A stretch of DNA of 64,000 nt from Babylonia areolata (GCF_041734735.1 NC_134900.1:36194300-36258299); one strand, 5' to 3'. Positions 13,601 through 21,528 are shown, numbered from the stretch's first letter. Notes: generated by a model not told the origin, from the letters alone. Numbers and translations: made by a program.

Positions 13601-16600
13601 CTGTCATACTTGACAATCTGTGGGCAAAAGGCGCATAGGCGAAACATACCTGTCTTGCCCAAGTTACATCCCCACTCTCTCAGCCAAGAGGATTTTAGGA
13701 CCGTCAGCATTAGGATGGTTCGCAAAGGCCAACTAGCCCCCAAGGCAGCAGCACTAAGAGCCAGTGCAATCTTGCCTCCTAGTTTGAGAGTCATAGTCCT
13801 TCACAAAAGACATGAACTGTAAATGATTTCCCACTGCCGTGGAGAAACCAATGATCATACAGCTCTCACTTTGCTGTTGGCCAAACTGTAAGCTTACGTC
13901 AGTCTGTGATAGAAACTGAGTGTTGGGCCTAATATAATTACAATGTATAATTATTATCAGTGTTGTTATTATCATATTATTATTGTCATTATTGTGATCT
14001 GCAGGCACTGGGGTACAGCAAGGAACTGGCCAATGAGCGTGCAGGAAAACCCCAGATTATCGTCGAAGATGAGGGACAAGGCACAGTACGTTTTGAAAAC
14101 TTTGATCATGTACATTGTCGCTTACTGCTCAGCCTGCCACACAGGGCTGCAACAGTTCTTAGAACACTGACAGTATTGATGCCGTCACAAAACACTGACA
14201 GTATTGAGGCCATCACAAAACACTGACAGTTTTGATGCCGTACAACCAGAAAAGCAAGAAATCATGGAAAAAAGAAAATTAGGCACAAATATGGCCATCC
14301 GTGTGCGCACACACACACACACACAGCACAATACACACATTTGTCATGCACATGTGCACATTCACTCGCTATCAGTTGATGTATTATTCACTTCTTTTTT
14401 TCTTTCTTTTTCTCTCAGTCAGTCTGTTCTTTCCTAAATACATTTAGATACCCTGAAAATCAAAGATTTAGTAAAAGGTCATCCACATATGATCACTTCA
14501 CTTGTTTTCAGATTTGTTTCATTAGTTTGTTCTTTCGTCAGTGTGGTTTGTAAAATATCTGTAAATATCATGATTTAGTAAAGGGTCATCTGCATTTGCA
14601 GACGATAACGTTGTCTCTCCTCTCCTCTCCTCTCCAGCCAGTCTTCTCCTCTCTTTTCTCCTCCTGTCTTGTCTTGTCTTGTCTTGTCTTACATGATCGC
14701 TTCATTGCATGCTGATGAATTTCATAATTTGTTTCTGTGCCCCTTGTTTGAAAACATTAGACAAAAATGTTGGTCGCATACTTTAGAACCCGCCCACACT
14801 CCGTAAAATTCTACTTATTGTTTTCTGAAGAAGAAAATTGAAATTTAAAAAAAAAAAATTTTTTAAACCTCCAAAGAGTACTGTTAAAATTGAAATCCTT
14901 TTCTCTTCCCTATTTATTGCTTTTCAATAGAACTTTGACTGTTGATAGAGAAAAATAGCCGAGTACTGTGGAAATTTTAAATGTTTTAACGTTTTATTTG
15001 TATGTGGTTTGCATTATTATTCAGTTACTGAGGAACTTTACTTGTTGATTTGCATTTGCATGTTGCTAAAGTTAGCTTTTTTGTTTGTTTTTGACGTCAC
15101 TCAGCCACTGATACTCTCCCCCCCCTCCACTAGACTTTGAGTCACGGTCTGGACGCAAGTCATTCGGATGAGACGATGTCCCGTGTGCAGCATGCACTTA
15201 GCACACGTAAAAGAACCCACAGCAACACAAGGGTTGTTCCTGGCAAAATTCTGTAGAAAAATCCACTTCGATAGGAAAAACAAATAAAACTGCACGCAGG
15301 GAAAAATATCAAAAAATTGGGTGGCGCTGTAGTGTAGTGACACGCTGTCCCTGGGGAGAGCAACCCGAATTTCACACAGAGAAATCTGTTGTGATAAAAA
15401 GAAATGCATATATACATACATATATACATATGGTGTATGTAAAAGATGTCCAGGGGGCATGTGAAACAAACTTCTTGTCTTGCCTTGGTTTTTTTTTGGT
15501 TTTCTTTACATGTTCCATCAATTTGGTTTCTTCATCAATGCATTTGAACATCACATAAATGTAAAATTGAGTAAAAGTTCACTTTATCTTTTATATGTTA
15601 CGTTTCTGTCCTTTCAATTTCATTGACCCATAGAACACCTGTACCTTGGTTCAAACCACCTGACGTCAACCTCCTTGAAAGTAAAAGTGTTTGTGGAGGA
15701 GGTATTTGACGTCAACCTTCTGGAAAGTAAAAGAGTGTGTGTAGGAGGAATTTGACGTCAACCTTCTGGAAAGTAAAAATGTTTGTGTAGGAGGAATTTG
15801 ACGTCAACCTTCTGGAAAGTAAAAATGTTTGTGTAGGAGGAATTTGACGTCAACCTTCTGGAAAGTAAAAGTGTTTGTGTAGGAGGAATTTGACGTCAGC
15901 CTTCTGGAAAGTAAAAATGTTTGTGTAGGAGGAATTTGATGTCAACCTTCTGGAAAGTAAAAGTGTTTGTGTAGGAGGAATTTGACGTCAGCCTTCTGGA
16001 AAGTAAAAGTGTTTGTGTAGGAGGAATTTGACGTCAACATTATGGAAAGTGAAAGTGTTTGCGTAGGAGGAGGAATTTGACGTCAACCTTCTGGAAAGTA
16101 AAAGTGTTTGTGTAGGAGGAATTTGACGTCAGCCTTCTGGAAAGTAAAAGTGTTTGTGTAGGAGGAATTTGACGTCAACATTATGGAAAGTAAAAGTGTT
16201 TGTGTAGGAGGACTTTGACGTCAGCCTTCTGGAAAGTAAAAGTGTTTGCGTAGGAGGAGGAATTTGACGTCAACCTTCTGGAAAGTGAAAGTGTTTGTGT
16301 AGGAGGAATTTAATGTCAACCTTCTGGAAAGTAAAAGTGTTTGTGTAGGAGGAATTTAATGTCAACCTCCTGGAAAGTAAAAATGTTTGTGTTGGAGGAA
16401 TTTGACGTCAACCTTCTGGAAAGTGAAATTGTTTGTGTAGGAGGAATTTGACGTCAACATTATGGAAAGTAAAAGTGTTTGTGTAGGAGGAATTTGACGT
16501 CAGCCTTCTGGAAAGTAAAAGTGTTTGCGTAGGAGGAATTTGACATCAACCTTCTGGAAAGTGAAATTGTTTGTGTAGGAGGAATTTGACGTCAACATTA

Positions 16601-17027
16601 TGGAAAGTAAAAGTGTTTGTGTAGGAGGAATTTGACGTCAGCCTTCTGGAAAGTAAAAGTGTTTGCGTAGGAGGAGGAATTTAATGTCAACCTTCTGGAA
16701 AGTAAAAGTGTTTGTGTAGGAGGAATTTGATGTCAACCTTCTGCAAAGTAAAAATGTTTGTGTAGGAGGAATTTGACGTCAGCCTCCTGGAAAGTGAAAG
16801 TGTTTGTCCTTGAAAGTGAAAGTGTTTGTGCAGGAGGAATTTGACAAGTACCTGGACCAAGAGGCAGAAGAGGAGCAGAACTTTGACGCCGCTGACCCAA
16901 CTAAGGAGTTGTTCCGGCTTTCAGATGCTTCAGGCAAGATGAGCTTCTCCAGTGAAAAGACCAGCATCATCAGAAAGTCGGACTTCGACAGCAAGGTGGG
17001 GTGGAGACTCGTAGTCTCACTCAGAAG

Positions 17028-17069
<42 letters not shown>

Positions 17070-17101
17070 GCATATGCATGAGTGCGCACACACACACAGA
17101 G

Positions 17102-17138
<37 letters not shown>

Positions 17139-18065
17139 GGCCTGACCAGCAGATTGGATTTATGTGCTAGTTATTGATCTGCTTTTTCCTGTTTTTAAGC
17201 AAATACAGATAAGTTTGTATGCTCTGATGTCTCCATGAAAGTGAAACTAAAGGGGTGGTATTTCTTTTCAGGATGTGTTCATTTTTGACACCAAGAGTGA
17301 GGTGTTTGTTTGGATCGGCAAGCAGACCACTGTCGCCGAGAAGAAGAATGCGATGACCTATGCTCATGTGAGTTATTGATCGTCAGTCCATTCGTTTTCC
17401 CTGCCTAACCCTGTCTGTGTTGTGAAGCTCGACAAGGGATTGTGTCCGGAGAGAGAGAGAGAGGGAGAAACACAGAGAGACAGGAGTGTGGAGTGTGTGT
17501 GGGGGGGGCTGTTTTGCTTTGAACTGTTGTTTATTAGTGAGAGCATATTCTTTACAAATCAAACGCTTTGTATGATTTATGACCTTGACCTTGATGCTCG
17601 CCTTTCTTGGAAGAACTTTGCAAGAGGAATGCAGGGGGATTGTTTAACATTGGAGACTACAGGGAGTTGTTTAATATTAGGGTATATATAGGGGGTTGTT
17701 TAACAGTGGGGACTACAGGGAATTGTTTAACATTAGGGTATATAGGGGGTTGTTTAACTTTGGGGAATACAAGGGGTTGTTTAACATTGGGGAACTTTGG
17801 GGGTTGTTTAACATTGGGGAATACAGGGGGTTGTTTAACATTGGGGAATACAGGGGGTTGTTTAACATTGGGGAACTTTGGGGGTTGTTTACCACTTGGG
17901 AACAGGGCTGGGGGTGGTGTGGGTTAACAGTGGGGAATAAAGATGCTGTGTTTTTTACCTGTGTTCCAGAACTACCTGCAGAAGACGGATCACCCGCTGA
18001 TTCCCATCACCTGTCTGAGTGAGGGGTCCAAGAACTCCGCCTTTGAGGCCGCCCTGGCTGCTTAA
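48..18065 (+). CDS. Gelsolin-like actin-severing protein, three-domain form (gene 1, 5' partial)
   Basis: Ten exons are visible: 48-128, 1325-1473, 6687-6758, 7058-7185, 9480-9588, 12151-12261, 14005-14085, 16834-16995, 17272-17367, 17970-18065. Together they give 1,082 coding bases plus TAA. With a start exon like that of the paralog in this window (MPK plus one base), the protein would be about 364 residues, the size of severin or earthworm actin modulator, with three gelsolin repeats. G1 shows [25 protein letters not shown] and VQHREVQ. G2 shows [12 protein letters not shown] and [15 protein letters not shown]3 shows [10 protein letters not shown] and DVFIFD..VFVWIGK. The Asp and Glu residues of the family's calcium sites (GDSY and VELD in G1; DVYILD and KDERFK in G2; DVFIFD and AEKK in G3) are kept. 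By family knowledge it would bind, sever and cap cytoplasmic actin filaments under calcium control. All splice phases agree. One intron is of GC-AG type. The start-codon exon lies upstream of the window. Confidence 0.93.
181..400. repeat. (TC)n / (AC)n microsatellite cluster
   Basis: A TC run (about 181-222) passes into AC (about 223-263), then ATGC repeats and a second AC run (about 316-398). It lies in the intron about 50 bases after the exon 2 donor. The long His/Thr open frames here are repeat shadows. Confidence 0.95.
585..959 (+). mobile_element. SINE-A, near full length
   Basis: tRNA-like head with an A-box-like stretch near TGGCCAAGAGG and a B box GGTTCGAACC, then ACTAGACCTTGAGTGGTGG, the core ATGAGACGATAAAC, and the tail GGGGAGAGCAG..GAAATCTGTTGTGATA. 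Five further copies in the window share this order (2466, 2891, 5777 reversed, 15110, 44747). It is fused to an inverted copy at 960. Confidence 0.85.
960..1173 (-). mobile_element. SINE-A, inverted and truncated copy
   Basis: The reverse complement of the SINE-A head and core: CGTGGGTTCTTTTACGTGCG, then GTTTATCGTCTCATCCGAAT, then the tRNA-like head with ATTCGAACC. It abuts the direct copy without a spacer, so 585-1173 is an inverted pair able to fold back over about 200 bases. The tail module is absent. Confidence 0.82.
1325..1473 (+). CDS. Gene 1 exon 3 (G1)
   Basis: Acceptor gaacag before AGGAGGC; donor AAC then gtcagt. Reads [18 protein letters not shown] then [12 protein letters not shown], the usual gelsolin G1 opening with the calcium-site Gly-Asp. 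The exon is 149 bases. The paralog codes the same stretch in two exons of 74 and 75 bases (56107-56180 and 54670-54744). Confidence 0.92.
1494..1962. repeat. GTGCC/GTGTT/GTGTCAT short-unit tandem repeat
   Basis: About 470 bases of interleaved five- and seven-base units (gtgcc, gtgtt, gtgtcat, catgcc) with higher-order blocks of about 25-50 bases. It begins about 20 bases after the exon 3 donor. It generates long Cys/Val/His frames on + that are not genes. Confidence 0.9.
1963..2465. other. Intron 3 filler, no recognised feature
   Basis: A G/C homopolymer patch (1984-2025) and ordinary intron sequence. I see no exon, RNA gene or known repeat here. Confidence 0.6.
2466..2890 (+). mobile_element. 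SINE-A, full length
   Basis: Complete order of modules: tRNA-like head (2466-2545, B box GGTTCGAATCAC), linker, core (2600-2700), tail (2795-2870) and an ACAAT-rich end (2875-2890). Confidence 0.87.
2891..3200 (+). mobile_element. SINE-A, 5'-truncated copy in tandem
   Basis: Follows the previous SINE-A directly, beginning at the post-tRNA linker (TTTTCTTCCCCTCCAC) and running through a diverged core and tail to a second ACAAT-rich end at about 3185-3200. It is more diverged than its neighbour, so it is probably older and the site into which the newer copy inserted. Confidence 0.75.
3201..5301. other. Intron 3: low-complexity runs, no gene
   Basis: Contains T/G homopolymer stretches (3290-3382), a GT microsatellite (about 3905-4030), a long C run (about 4271-4292) and AG/AC-rich patches. 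The block 4293-4620 is a non-repetitive GC-richer stretch that I do not recognise. No exon of gene 1 belongs here, because exon 3 joins exon 4 in frame. Confidence 0.6.
5302..5628 (-). mobile_element. LINE fragment, C-terminal end of ORF2 (CR1/L2/Jockey-like)
   Basis: The minus strand reads through about 110 codons with [13 protein letters not shown], then [10 protein letters not shown], then [15 protein letters not shown] and EEVV. This arrangement (a basic stretch, then a line like SFFPRTIRDWNSLP) is typical of the end of non-LTR retrotransposon ORF2. No host start or splice context is seen. It abuts the tail of a minus-strand SINE-A. Confidence 0.62.
5629..6016 (-). mobile_element. SINE-A, minus strand, with expanded tail
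   Basis: 5777-6016 is the reverse complement of the SINE-A tail and core (CGGATTTTTCTACAGAATTT, GTTTATCGTCTCA). 5629-5776 is a TTGTATTGCATTG microsatellite, which reads as an expanded version of the element's ACAATACAAT tail. The tRNA-like head is missing. Confidence 0.75.
6199..6304. repeat. Two-copy direct repeat, period 57
   Basis: TACCACTGTCTGTGGCAC..GTGTGAAGGAGGAAGT occurs twice, at about 6199-6247 and 6256-6304, with a few differences. The second copy runs into the head of the next SINE-B. Confidence 0.7.
6304..6662 (+). mobile_element. SINE-B, near full length
   Basis: tRNA-like head (TGGCAGAATGGTGACGACGC, B-box GGTTCGATTCCC), a linker CTCCCAAGTTTG, a core related to SINE-A (AGATAAACTGAGGTCCCG), then the tail GGCCTGAC..GCTGCTGGTCAGGCATC and an end GAGAAACTGAAACTGA. 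It ends only 24 bases before gene 1 exon 4. Confidence 0.85.
6687..6758 (+). CDS. Gene 1 exon 4 (G1)
   Basis: Acceptor ctttctgtcacag; donor CAA then gtaagt. 24 codons, [20 protein letters not shown] then YSTQ, the DVHFWIGK strand typical of G1. Same length and phase as the paralog exon 51917-51988. Confidence 0.95.
6778..7005. repeat. GT run and (ATC)n / GACGTCATTATCAGCATC repeat
   Basis: A GT run is followed by imperfect repeats of ATC triplets with ATTGACGTCAT and TATCAGCATCAG blocks. It fills most of the short intron before exon 5 and gives Ile/Asp-rich shadow frames. Confidence 0.85.
7058..7185 (+). CDS. Gene 1 exon 5 (G1)
   Basis: Acceptor gttgtgcag; donor ATCAC then gtgagt, phase 2. 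Reads [40 protein letters not shown]. The Glu of VELD is the expected G1 calcium ligand. One codon shorter than paralog exon 50454-50584. Its last 20 bases form part of the 42-bp minisatellite unit that follows. Confidence 0.95.
7186..7560 (+). repeat. 42-bp minisatellite made of exon 5 end plus its splice donor
   Basis: Nine units begin at 7186, 7228, 7270, 7312, 7351, 7393, 7435, 7477 and 7519 (one is 39 bases). Each unit is donor plus about 22 intron bases plus TCCTACTTCAAAACCATCA, which is the coding end of exon 5. Eight of nine keep GTGAGT or GTAAGT. Reading on past the true donor meets an in-frame TGA at 7187. Confidence 0.95.
7573..7935 (+). mobile_element. SINE-B
   Basis: Begins within the head at GAGGGTCTGGGTTCAAAT, then TCTCCCCAAGTTTGACTG, core GATGAGACGATAAACCGAGG, tail GGCCTGACTAGCGTGTTGGG and end GAGAAACTAAAACTGGTACT. 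It follows the 42-bp minisatellite directly. Confidence 0.83.
8030..8097 (-). repeat. Repeat D fragment
   Basis: Reverse complement of a block (GACCCAC..TGCAGACTCTGGCA..GGGTCTG..CCTGTCCTGTCCAAACTAC) that recurs at 53512-53600 and 55625-55700. Type of element unknown. Confidence 0.6.
8120..9150 (-). mobile_element. SINE-B, minus strand, split by a LINE
   Basis: 8120-8292 carries the core (GATTTCTTCTTCAGAATTTT..CGGTTTATC) and 9061-9150 carries the tRNA-like head (GGATTCGAACCCAGACCCTC). The stretch between is a LINE. The twelve bases TCAAATTTGGGA occur at both 8281-8292 and 9061-9072, the duplicated target site. Confidence 0.85.
8293..9060 (-). mobile_element. 5'-truncated LINE, C-terminal part of ORF2
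   Basis: The minus strand from 9000 to 8380 is open for 206 codons, with [30 protein letters not shown], a [19 protein letters not shown] zinc-knuckle-like motif (C-x2-C-x7-H-x4-C) and an LF..S-type end. This is characteristic of the ORF2 end of non-LTR elements of the I/Jockey group. The 3' end reads GGCCTTGATATGAATAAAAC then CCGTATCCGTAT repeats. It is flanked by the 12-base target duplication in SINE-B. The open frame and sharp duplication suggest a fairly recent insertion. Confidence 0.82.
9480..9588 (+). CDS. Gene 1 exon 6 (end of G1, GC-AG intron)
   Basis: Acceptor tgttggcag. Reads [20 protein letters not shown] then [16 protein letters not shown], matching the G1 end (the RRV-PKEEY block of the paralog). 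It ends GAG before gcaagt at 9589, a GC donor with an otherwise perfect consensus. The paralog exon 49133-49244 ends at the same codon with a normal gt donor, which supports this boundary. Confidence 0.9.
9589..10664. other. Intron with GT-rich low complexity, no gene
   Basis: GT microsatellites at about 9980-10000, 10100-10140, 10455-10475 and 10563-10613, with AT-rich spacer. The open frames are Cys/Val-rich shadows. Confidence 0.7.
10665..10750 (+). mobile_element. Retroposon 3' end with (ATT)n tail
   Basis: GTAAAGCACCTAGAGCAG, then TGTGCTATATAAGTATCCAT, then ATT repeats. The same TATATAAGTATCCAT tail is the seed of the 50-bp minisatellite at 48086-49132. Confidence 0.65.
10797..11180 (+). 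mobile_element. SINE-B, full length
   Basis: Head GGTGGCAGAACGGTTAAGAC with B-box-like GGGTTCAAGTACC, linker CCCCAAAGTTTGACAAG, core GATGGGACGATAAAACTGAG, tail GGACTGACAAGTGCGTTGAG..GTCAGGCATCTGC. The best-kept + strand copy of this family in the window. Confidence 0.87.
11308..11440 (+). mobile_element. SINE-B tail module alone
   Basis: CTCAAGGCCAAACTAAGC..TACGCTGCTGGTCAGGCG..TGTGGTGTAGC..CTTGAGAAACTGAAC. No tRNA head or core is attached. Confidence 0.75.
11441..12150. other. Intron, no recognised feature
   Basis: Mixed-composition sequence without tandem repeats. Short open frames on both strands have no recognisable domains and are not needed for the gene 1 splice path. Confidence 0.55.
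12151..12261 (+). CDS. Gene 1 exon 7 (G2)
   Basis: Acceptor tgaccag; donor AAG then gtcaca. 37 codons: [37 protein letters not shown]. The G2 calcium-site Asp (DVYILD) and Glu (DERFK) are present. Same length and phases as paralog exon 47605-47715. Confidence 0.94.
12270..12990 (+). repeat. TC-rich minisatellite (CTCTCTGTCTCTATCTTCCT-type)
   Basis: About 720 bases of pyrimidine-rich units, 22-30 bases long, with CTCTGTCT and CTTCCTCCT blocks. It begins within about ten bases of the exon 7 donor. Because pyrimidine tracts resemble 3' splice-site signals, it could affect splicing; that is inference. Confidence 0.9.
12991..14004. other. Intron, no recognised gene
   Basis: A non-tandem stretch. 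13590-13830 contains a GC-richer block open on both strands for about 65-70 codons with no recognised domain. It may be an unrecognised dispersed repeat. Confidence 0.5.
14005..14085 (+). CDS. Gene 1 exon 8 (G2)
   Basis: Acceptor tgatctgcag; donor ACA then gtacgt. 27 codons, [16 protein letters not shown] then [11 protein letters not shown], the usual end of a G2 domain. Paralog counterpart 45165-45248 is one codon longer. Confidence 0.93.
14086..15109. other. Intron with short repeats, no gene
   Basis: Three CACTGACAGT-type direct repeats (about 14165-14235), an AC run (about 14310-14325), CTCTC and GTCTT runs (about 14620-14690) and AT-rich sequence. No exon is seen. Confidence 0.6.
15110..15408 (+). 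mobile_element. SINE-A, 5'-truncated
   Basis: Starts at the linker (CCCCCTCCACTAGACTTTGA), then core ATTCGGATGAGACGATGTCC, CTGTAGAAAAATCCACTTCG and the tail GGGGAGAGCAACCCGAATTT..GTTGTGATAAAAAG. Confidence 0.83.
15655..16833 (+). repeat. 46-bp minisatellite seeded on the exon 9 acceptor
   Basis: About 25 units of 46 bases, each with AAAGTGTTTGTGTAG then GAGGAATTTGACGTCAACC and TTCTGGAAAGT. The true junction is GTGTTTGTGCAG then GAGGAATTTGACAAG, so every unit contains a near copy of the acceptor plus the first 12 coding bases. The nearest decoy acceptor would start at 16766, 68 bases upstream and out of frame. Confidence 0.95.
16834..16995 (+). CDS. Gene 1 exon 9 (G2-G3 linker and start of G3)
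   Basis: 54 codons: [20 protein letters not shown], then [13 protein letters not shown], then [13 protein letters not shown]. Acceptor tttgtgcag; donor AAG then gtgggg. The acidic linker and the [10 protein letters not shown] strand are typical of the G2-G3 junction. The paralog splits the same region into 92 plus 73 bases (38557-38648, 37957-38029). Confidence 0.94.
17035..17137. repeat. (AC)n microsatellite
   Basis: Two AC runs interrupted by AAAGCATATGCATGAG. It lies about 40 bases after the exon 9 donor. Confidence 0.93.
17272..17367 (+). CDS. Gene 1 exon 10 (G3)
   Basis: Acceptor tttcttttcag; donor CAT then gtgagt. 32 codons: [32 protein letters not shown]. Asp of DVFIFD and Glu of AEKK are the expected G3 calcium ligands. 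Identical length to paralog exon 37117-37212. Confidence 0.95.
17625..17935 (+). repeat. GGGGTTGTTTAACATTGGGG minisatellite
   Basis: About ten units of roughly 28-30 bases (GGGGTTGTTTAACATTGGGG plus AATACAGG or AACTTTG). It ends about 35 bases before the last exon's acceptor. Confidence 0.9.
17970..18065 (+). CDS. Gene 1 last exon (end of G3, TAA stop)
   Basis: Acceptor gtgttccag. Reads [20 protein letters not shown] then [11 protein letters not shown] and TAA. The length of 96 equals that of both alternative last exons of gene 2. The ending ..F.AALAA is shared by all three. Confidence 0.95.
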   Translation, partial: NYLQKTDHPLIPITCLSEGSKNSAFEAALAA

Positions 18066-18797
18066 ACATGCGTAGATCTTTTTACCCTCACTCCACTGCA
18101 TATGTACATGTGTATATACGAAGATTCTTGTTCACCCGCTCACACACACATGCATGCAGGCATACACACGTATACATACACTGGCGCATGCATGCATGCA
18201 CACACACACACTTGTGTGCATACACATGCACGCACACACACACGCATGCACGCACACACGCGCACACACACACACACACACACACAAACTGAATTGTAAT
18301 CAGATCATAGCTGTCCAGTTGTACATGTAATCTGGATCCTGTCAGCTTCTTGGATCTGAAAGTTGATCGATGTGTTTGTTCAGAGACCTGTGTTCATTAA
18401 GTTCATTATGTTCATCGGTTCATCATGAAGGAGCAGTGGAACACTGTGAGCTGATTGGCTGCATGTTGGGAGATCTGCTGGATCAGACTGACACTGAAAT
18501 CATGACAGCGTCCAGAAAGTCAAATCGTGTCTTGCTCAAGACATACCTGAAGTCATAGGCTGATGCTGATAAGCCACAACTGGTGGTTTACAGATTTTAG
18601 GATTGCAGGCTGTTAATGTTTTAGATTGTTTATGCTACTGGTTTTTTGTATCATGGATTCAAGAGACACTTCAGATTGAAGGTTGGTATGCTGTGGTTTA
18701 TGTGTGTAGATTTTTTTTTTTTTAACTGTTAAATGAAAATGATAACAGATTGTGCATTTTGATTTTGAGAGATATATGGATTATAGACTTGTGCATC
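18066..18797. other. Gene 1 3' UTR and flank
   Basis: An AC/ATGC microsatellite (about 18128-18290) starts some 65 bases after the stop and so probably lies within the 3' UTR. The rest is AT-rich. I do not see a clear polyadenylation signal close by; AATAAA occurs only further on (for example near 19562 and 23270), so the transcript end is unknown. Confidence 0.5.
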
Positions 18798-19042
18798 TTA
18801 ACTCATTAAGCACTGCGCCTGAGCGTTGCTCTGGTATCAACATTAAAACGTTTTTCACATTCCTACGTATGCATAAACTGCAAGGAAAGGGAACTTACTT
18901 CAGCAACATTTCCGAATGTGTCCACACGAATTTGGAGGAAAAAACTGGTTTTATTTTGTTGTTGTTGTTGTTGTTTTTTCCTTCATCAGTGTGGCATAGA
19001 AGCCTGCAGAGGCTATAGAATCCTTGGGTTTGAATGGGTTAA
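18798..19042. mobile_element. MITE-like element bounded by TTAA
   Basis: Begins TTAACTCATTAAGCAC and ends GGTTTGAATGGGTTAA, so the first about 12 bases and the reversed last bases match imperfectly, with TTAA at both ends as in piggyBac-type insertions. Non-coding. Confidence 0.45.
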
Positions 19043-19179
19043 ACAGATATGCAGCAATTTATGTATGTTGATTTCAAGAGAAAGCACTGGTTTTAAACTG
19101 TTACATCATAAATTGATATCCTATAACTGATGTGTAAGACTTCTACAACCAATTACAGTCTGTGTTAGACAGACAGGGA

Positions 19180-19556
19180 GCAATCAGCAGTTGTCTGAGG
19201 CACATTTGTAAGATACGTTGTCCAGACAAAATTAGAAATTGAAGAACTGTGGCAAAGAGGGGGACGGGAACCAGTGGAGAAACAGATCCTGAGACGAAAG
19301 TGGGGATGGACTGGCCATACCTTGAGGAAATCGCCATCCAGCACTACACACCAGGCCCTGACCTGGAACCCCCAGGGGAGAAGGAAGAGAGGACGGCCCA
19401 AGAACAGCTGGAGGCAGGACACTGAGGCAGAGCTAAAGAGGCTGGGATCCAGCTGGAGGGATGCAGAAAGGACAGCCCAGAGTCAGTTTCAGTGAAGAAA
19501 GATTGTTGATGGCCTATGTTCCACAGGGAGCGAAAGGACTAAATGAATGAATGAAA
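19180..19556 (+). mobile_element. RTE-like LINE, 3' end
   Basis: The frame from about 19235 reads ELW-type residues, then EKQILRRKWGWTGHTLRK, WNPQGRRKRGRPKNSWRQD and SSWRDAERTAQ, the well-known end of RTE-type ORF2. Upstream (19180-19235) the match continues with a frame change. The element ends with ATGAATGAATGAA, a typical short-repeat tail. Confidence 0.8.
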
Positions 19557-21472
19557 AAAACCAATAAACTGATATGTAGTGATTTCAAAGAGGCACCTTG
19601 AACTCTAGATTATTACATCACAGGTTGATGTGCTACTATTTTTTGCAAGATGAATTCAAGGAATAACTTACTGACCTGTAAGCTGGGATATTACAGTGAT
19701 ACACTACAGCTTACGTGTGATGAAACTTTGACAAGATTTATCTGGAATCTGCTTCAAAGTCATATCTGAAAATCCATCCTCTCAGCTATTTTTAATTTCT
19801 TCAGTGATGTGCATTTGTATGCTTTCAGGATAAAACATGCTGTGATTAGTTGATTAGTGTCAGAAAAAATGTAGAAATAATTATGCACTAAAAAGCAATC
19901 CCCCCCCCCCCCCCCAAAAAAAAAAAAGAATATAAAAAAAAAGCATGAAGTCAGTAGATTTGGATCTAATCACAAGATGTGTTACTCATTTCAGTCAGGT
20001 GTGAATGCAGTGCTGTTGCAGAATGGACAATATGACTTGATGGATTCAAAGAGTATTACAGTATTTCTGCAAAACGTGACCCAACCAGTGGTGCAAAACT
20101 GCATGACTAAATATTTACCTTATTCACTCTTGTCATTCATCTTATTTCAAGACTGTGCTGAAACAAGATTTCATGTTGCTTTATAGTTTTGCTTCAGTGT
20201 AGAATGCTAGAATAATAATGGATCACATTTCACCTTGTTTTCTCCAAAAGGGGCTGTCTGTATCAGTGTGTTCCTATAGCAGCCAAAGAGATGCTCCTTA
20301 TTCACAGTCATTACCTGGCATGAAATTACCCATACCCTCATTACCTCCCCCTAGCTCCTCCCCCCTCCCCAAATTTTCCTTACTTTTACTCAGAAGCGCT
20401 CATTCTGAGTGCATTACTGTATGCACACTCATCACATTTACATATACATTGGCGTGTGAAATTCATCTCACTGAAAAATTCAGTTCAGGCAACAAGTATA
20501 TCAGATGGTCTCTAACAGTGACACAGTTGTGCACTAACTGGTTCACAAGGCCTATGCTGGGAAAAAACAAAAGCAGCATACAGATACACATCATTCGTCA
20601 ATTCGCAATTGCCAGTTTACGTCTCACACATGTCGAAGTCTCTGCTGAACGCCCTTGTATTTCGACATGCATCAAAAGCTGTCTGTGATATTCATCACAC
20701 AGAGAGAGAGTGTCAGGAGAATAGAATTGTTAGAACTACAAGTATTTCAGAAATGTATCTGCTGTTTATACTGAATGCAGAAATATATCCAGGAATATTT
20801 ACACACATGTAACCCCTCAGTCAGAACTGTGCCATCACGTATAATTGTTTGCCTTTGAACAAAGCATCACGGGAGGATCACTGCCAACAAAATGCACATT
20901 GTGATGAATATCAGGCATGGCATGCAGAGGTAAAATCTGCGCTCTGCTCTATTGCAGCTCGAGAAAGGAAGACCGCAATCGTGGCTCCTCAAGCAGTCAG
21001 TGCATGTGACAGACTAACCAAGGAGTACAAAGGAATAGATCCTGAAACATATATCTAGTTTTTAATGATTCTTTTCAATGCTCAGACTGCTGAAAATCAA
21101 TAGTTATGATGCCCACACTCATGTTATTGTGTGTTAGTTGTAGGATGCTCACTTTTGAGATATCCATGCTGCATGTTAAGTAGGCAAGAAACGTCATCGC
21201 CTTGACGCCAAAAAGTGGCAGCTTTCTGTACAGCTGTGTGTGAATTATCAAAGCATTTATCAGGTTATGGGATCTTCACCAAGGTTCAGTCAAACTCTAA
21301 AGGTTTTATGTATTGAATGCATTGGTTTGAAATCTTAAATCAGTGTGTTTTGTTGATGTACGTTTTTTTTTCCCCATTTGCATTTCAAAAGCTATTCTTA
21401 TTTTCTTTGTCTCAGTGAATGATTGCTCAGTTCTTGCACATGTACCTACCAGTTGTTGTTGTTGTTTTTTTA
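19557..21472. other. Intergenic, no gene recognised
   Basis: AT-rich single-copy-looking DNA with a C17 run followed by an A run (about 19901-19926). Short open frames at 19977-20186, 20218-20812 and 20849-21058 have no recognisable domains. Confidence 0.5.
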
Positions 21473-21528
21473 TTAACTCTTATAGCACCAGCTGTTTTGA
21501 AATGTGATGCTGGCACCACAAGGGTTAA
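21473..21528. mobile_element. 56-base TTAA-bounded hairpin
   Basis: TTAACTCTTATAGCACCAGC at the left end and, read backwards, TTAACCCTTGTGGTGCCAGC at the right. 16 of 20 positions pair. It looks like a MITE reduced to its inverted ends. Confidence 0.55.

Noticed and set aside
13597-13822. Overlapping 65-70 codon frames on both strands
   Set aside because: Not used by the gelsolin splice path and without domains. Possibly an unrecognised repeat.
15655-16833. CRISPR-like direct repeats
   Set aside because: Units are contiguous tandem repeats without unique spacers, in an animal intron. The same applies to the arrays at 39190, 48086, 56181 and 63018.
17607-18022. Gly-rich and LFNIGEY repeat frames
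   Set aside because: Translation of the GGGGTTGTTTAACATTGGGG minisatellite.
20218-21058. Open frames of 67-156 codons between the genes
   Set aside because: No recognisable domain, no splice or codon-use support, AT-rich intergenic context.
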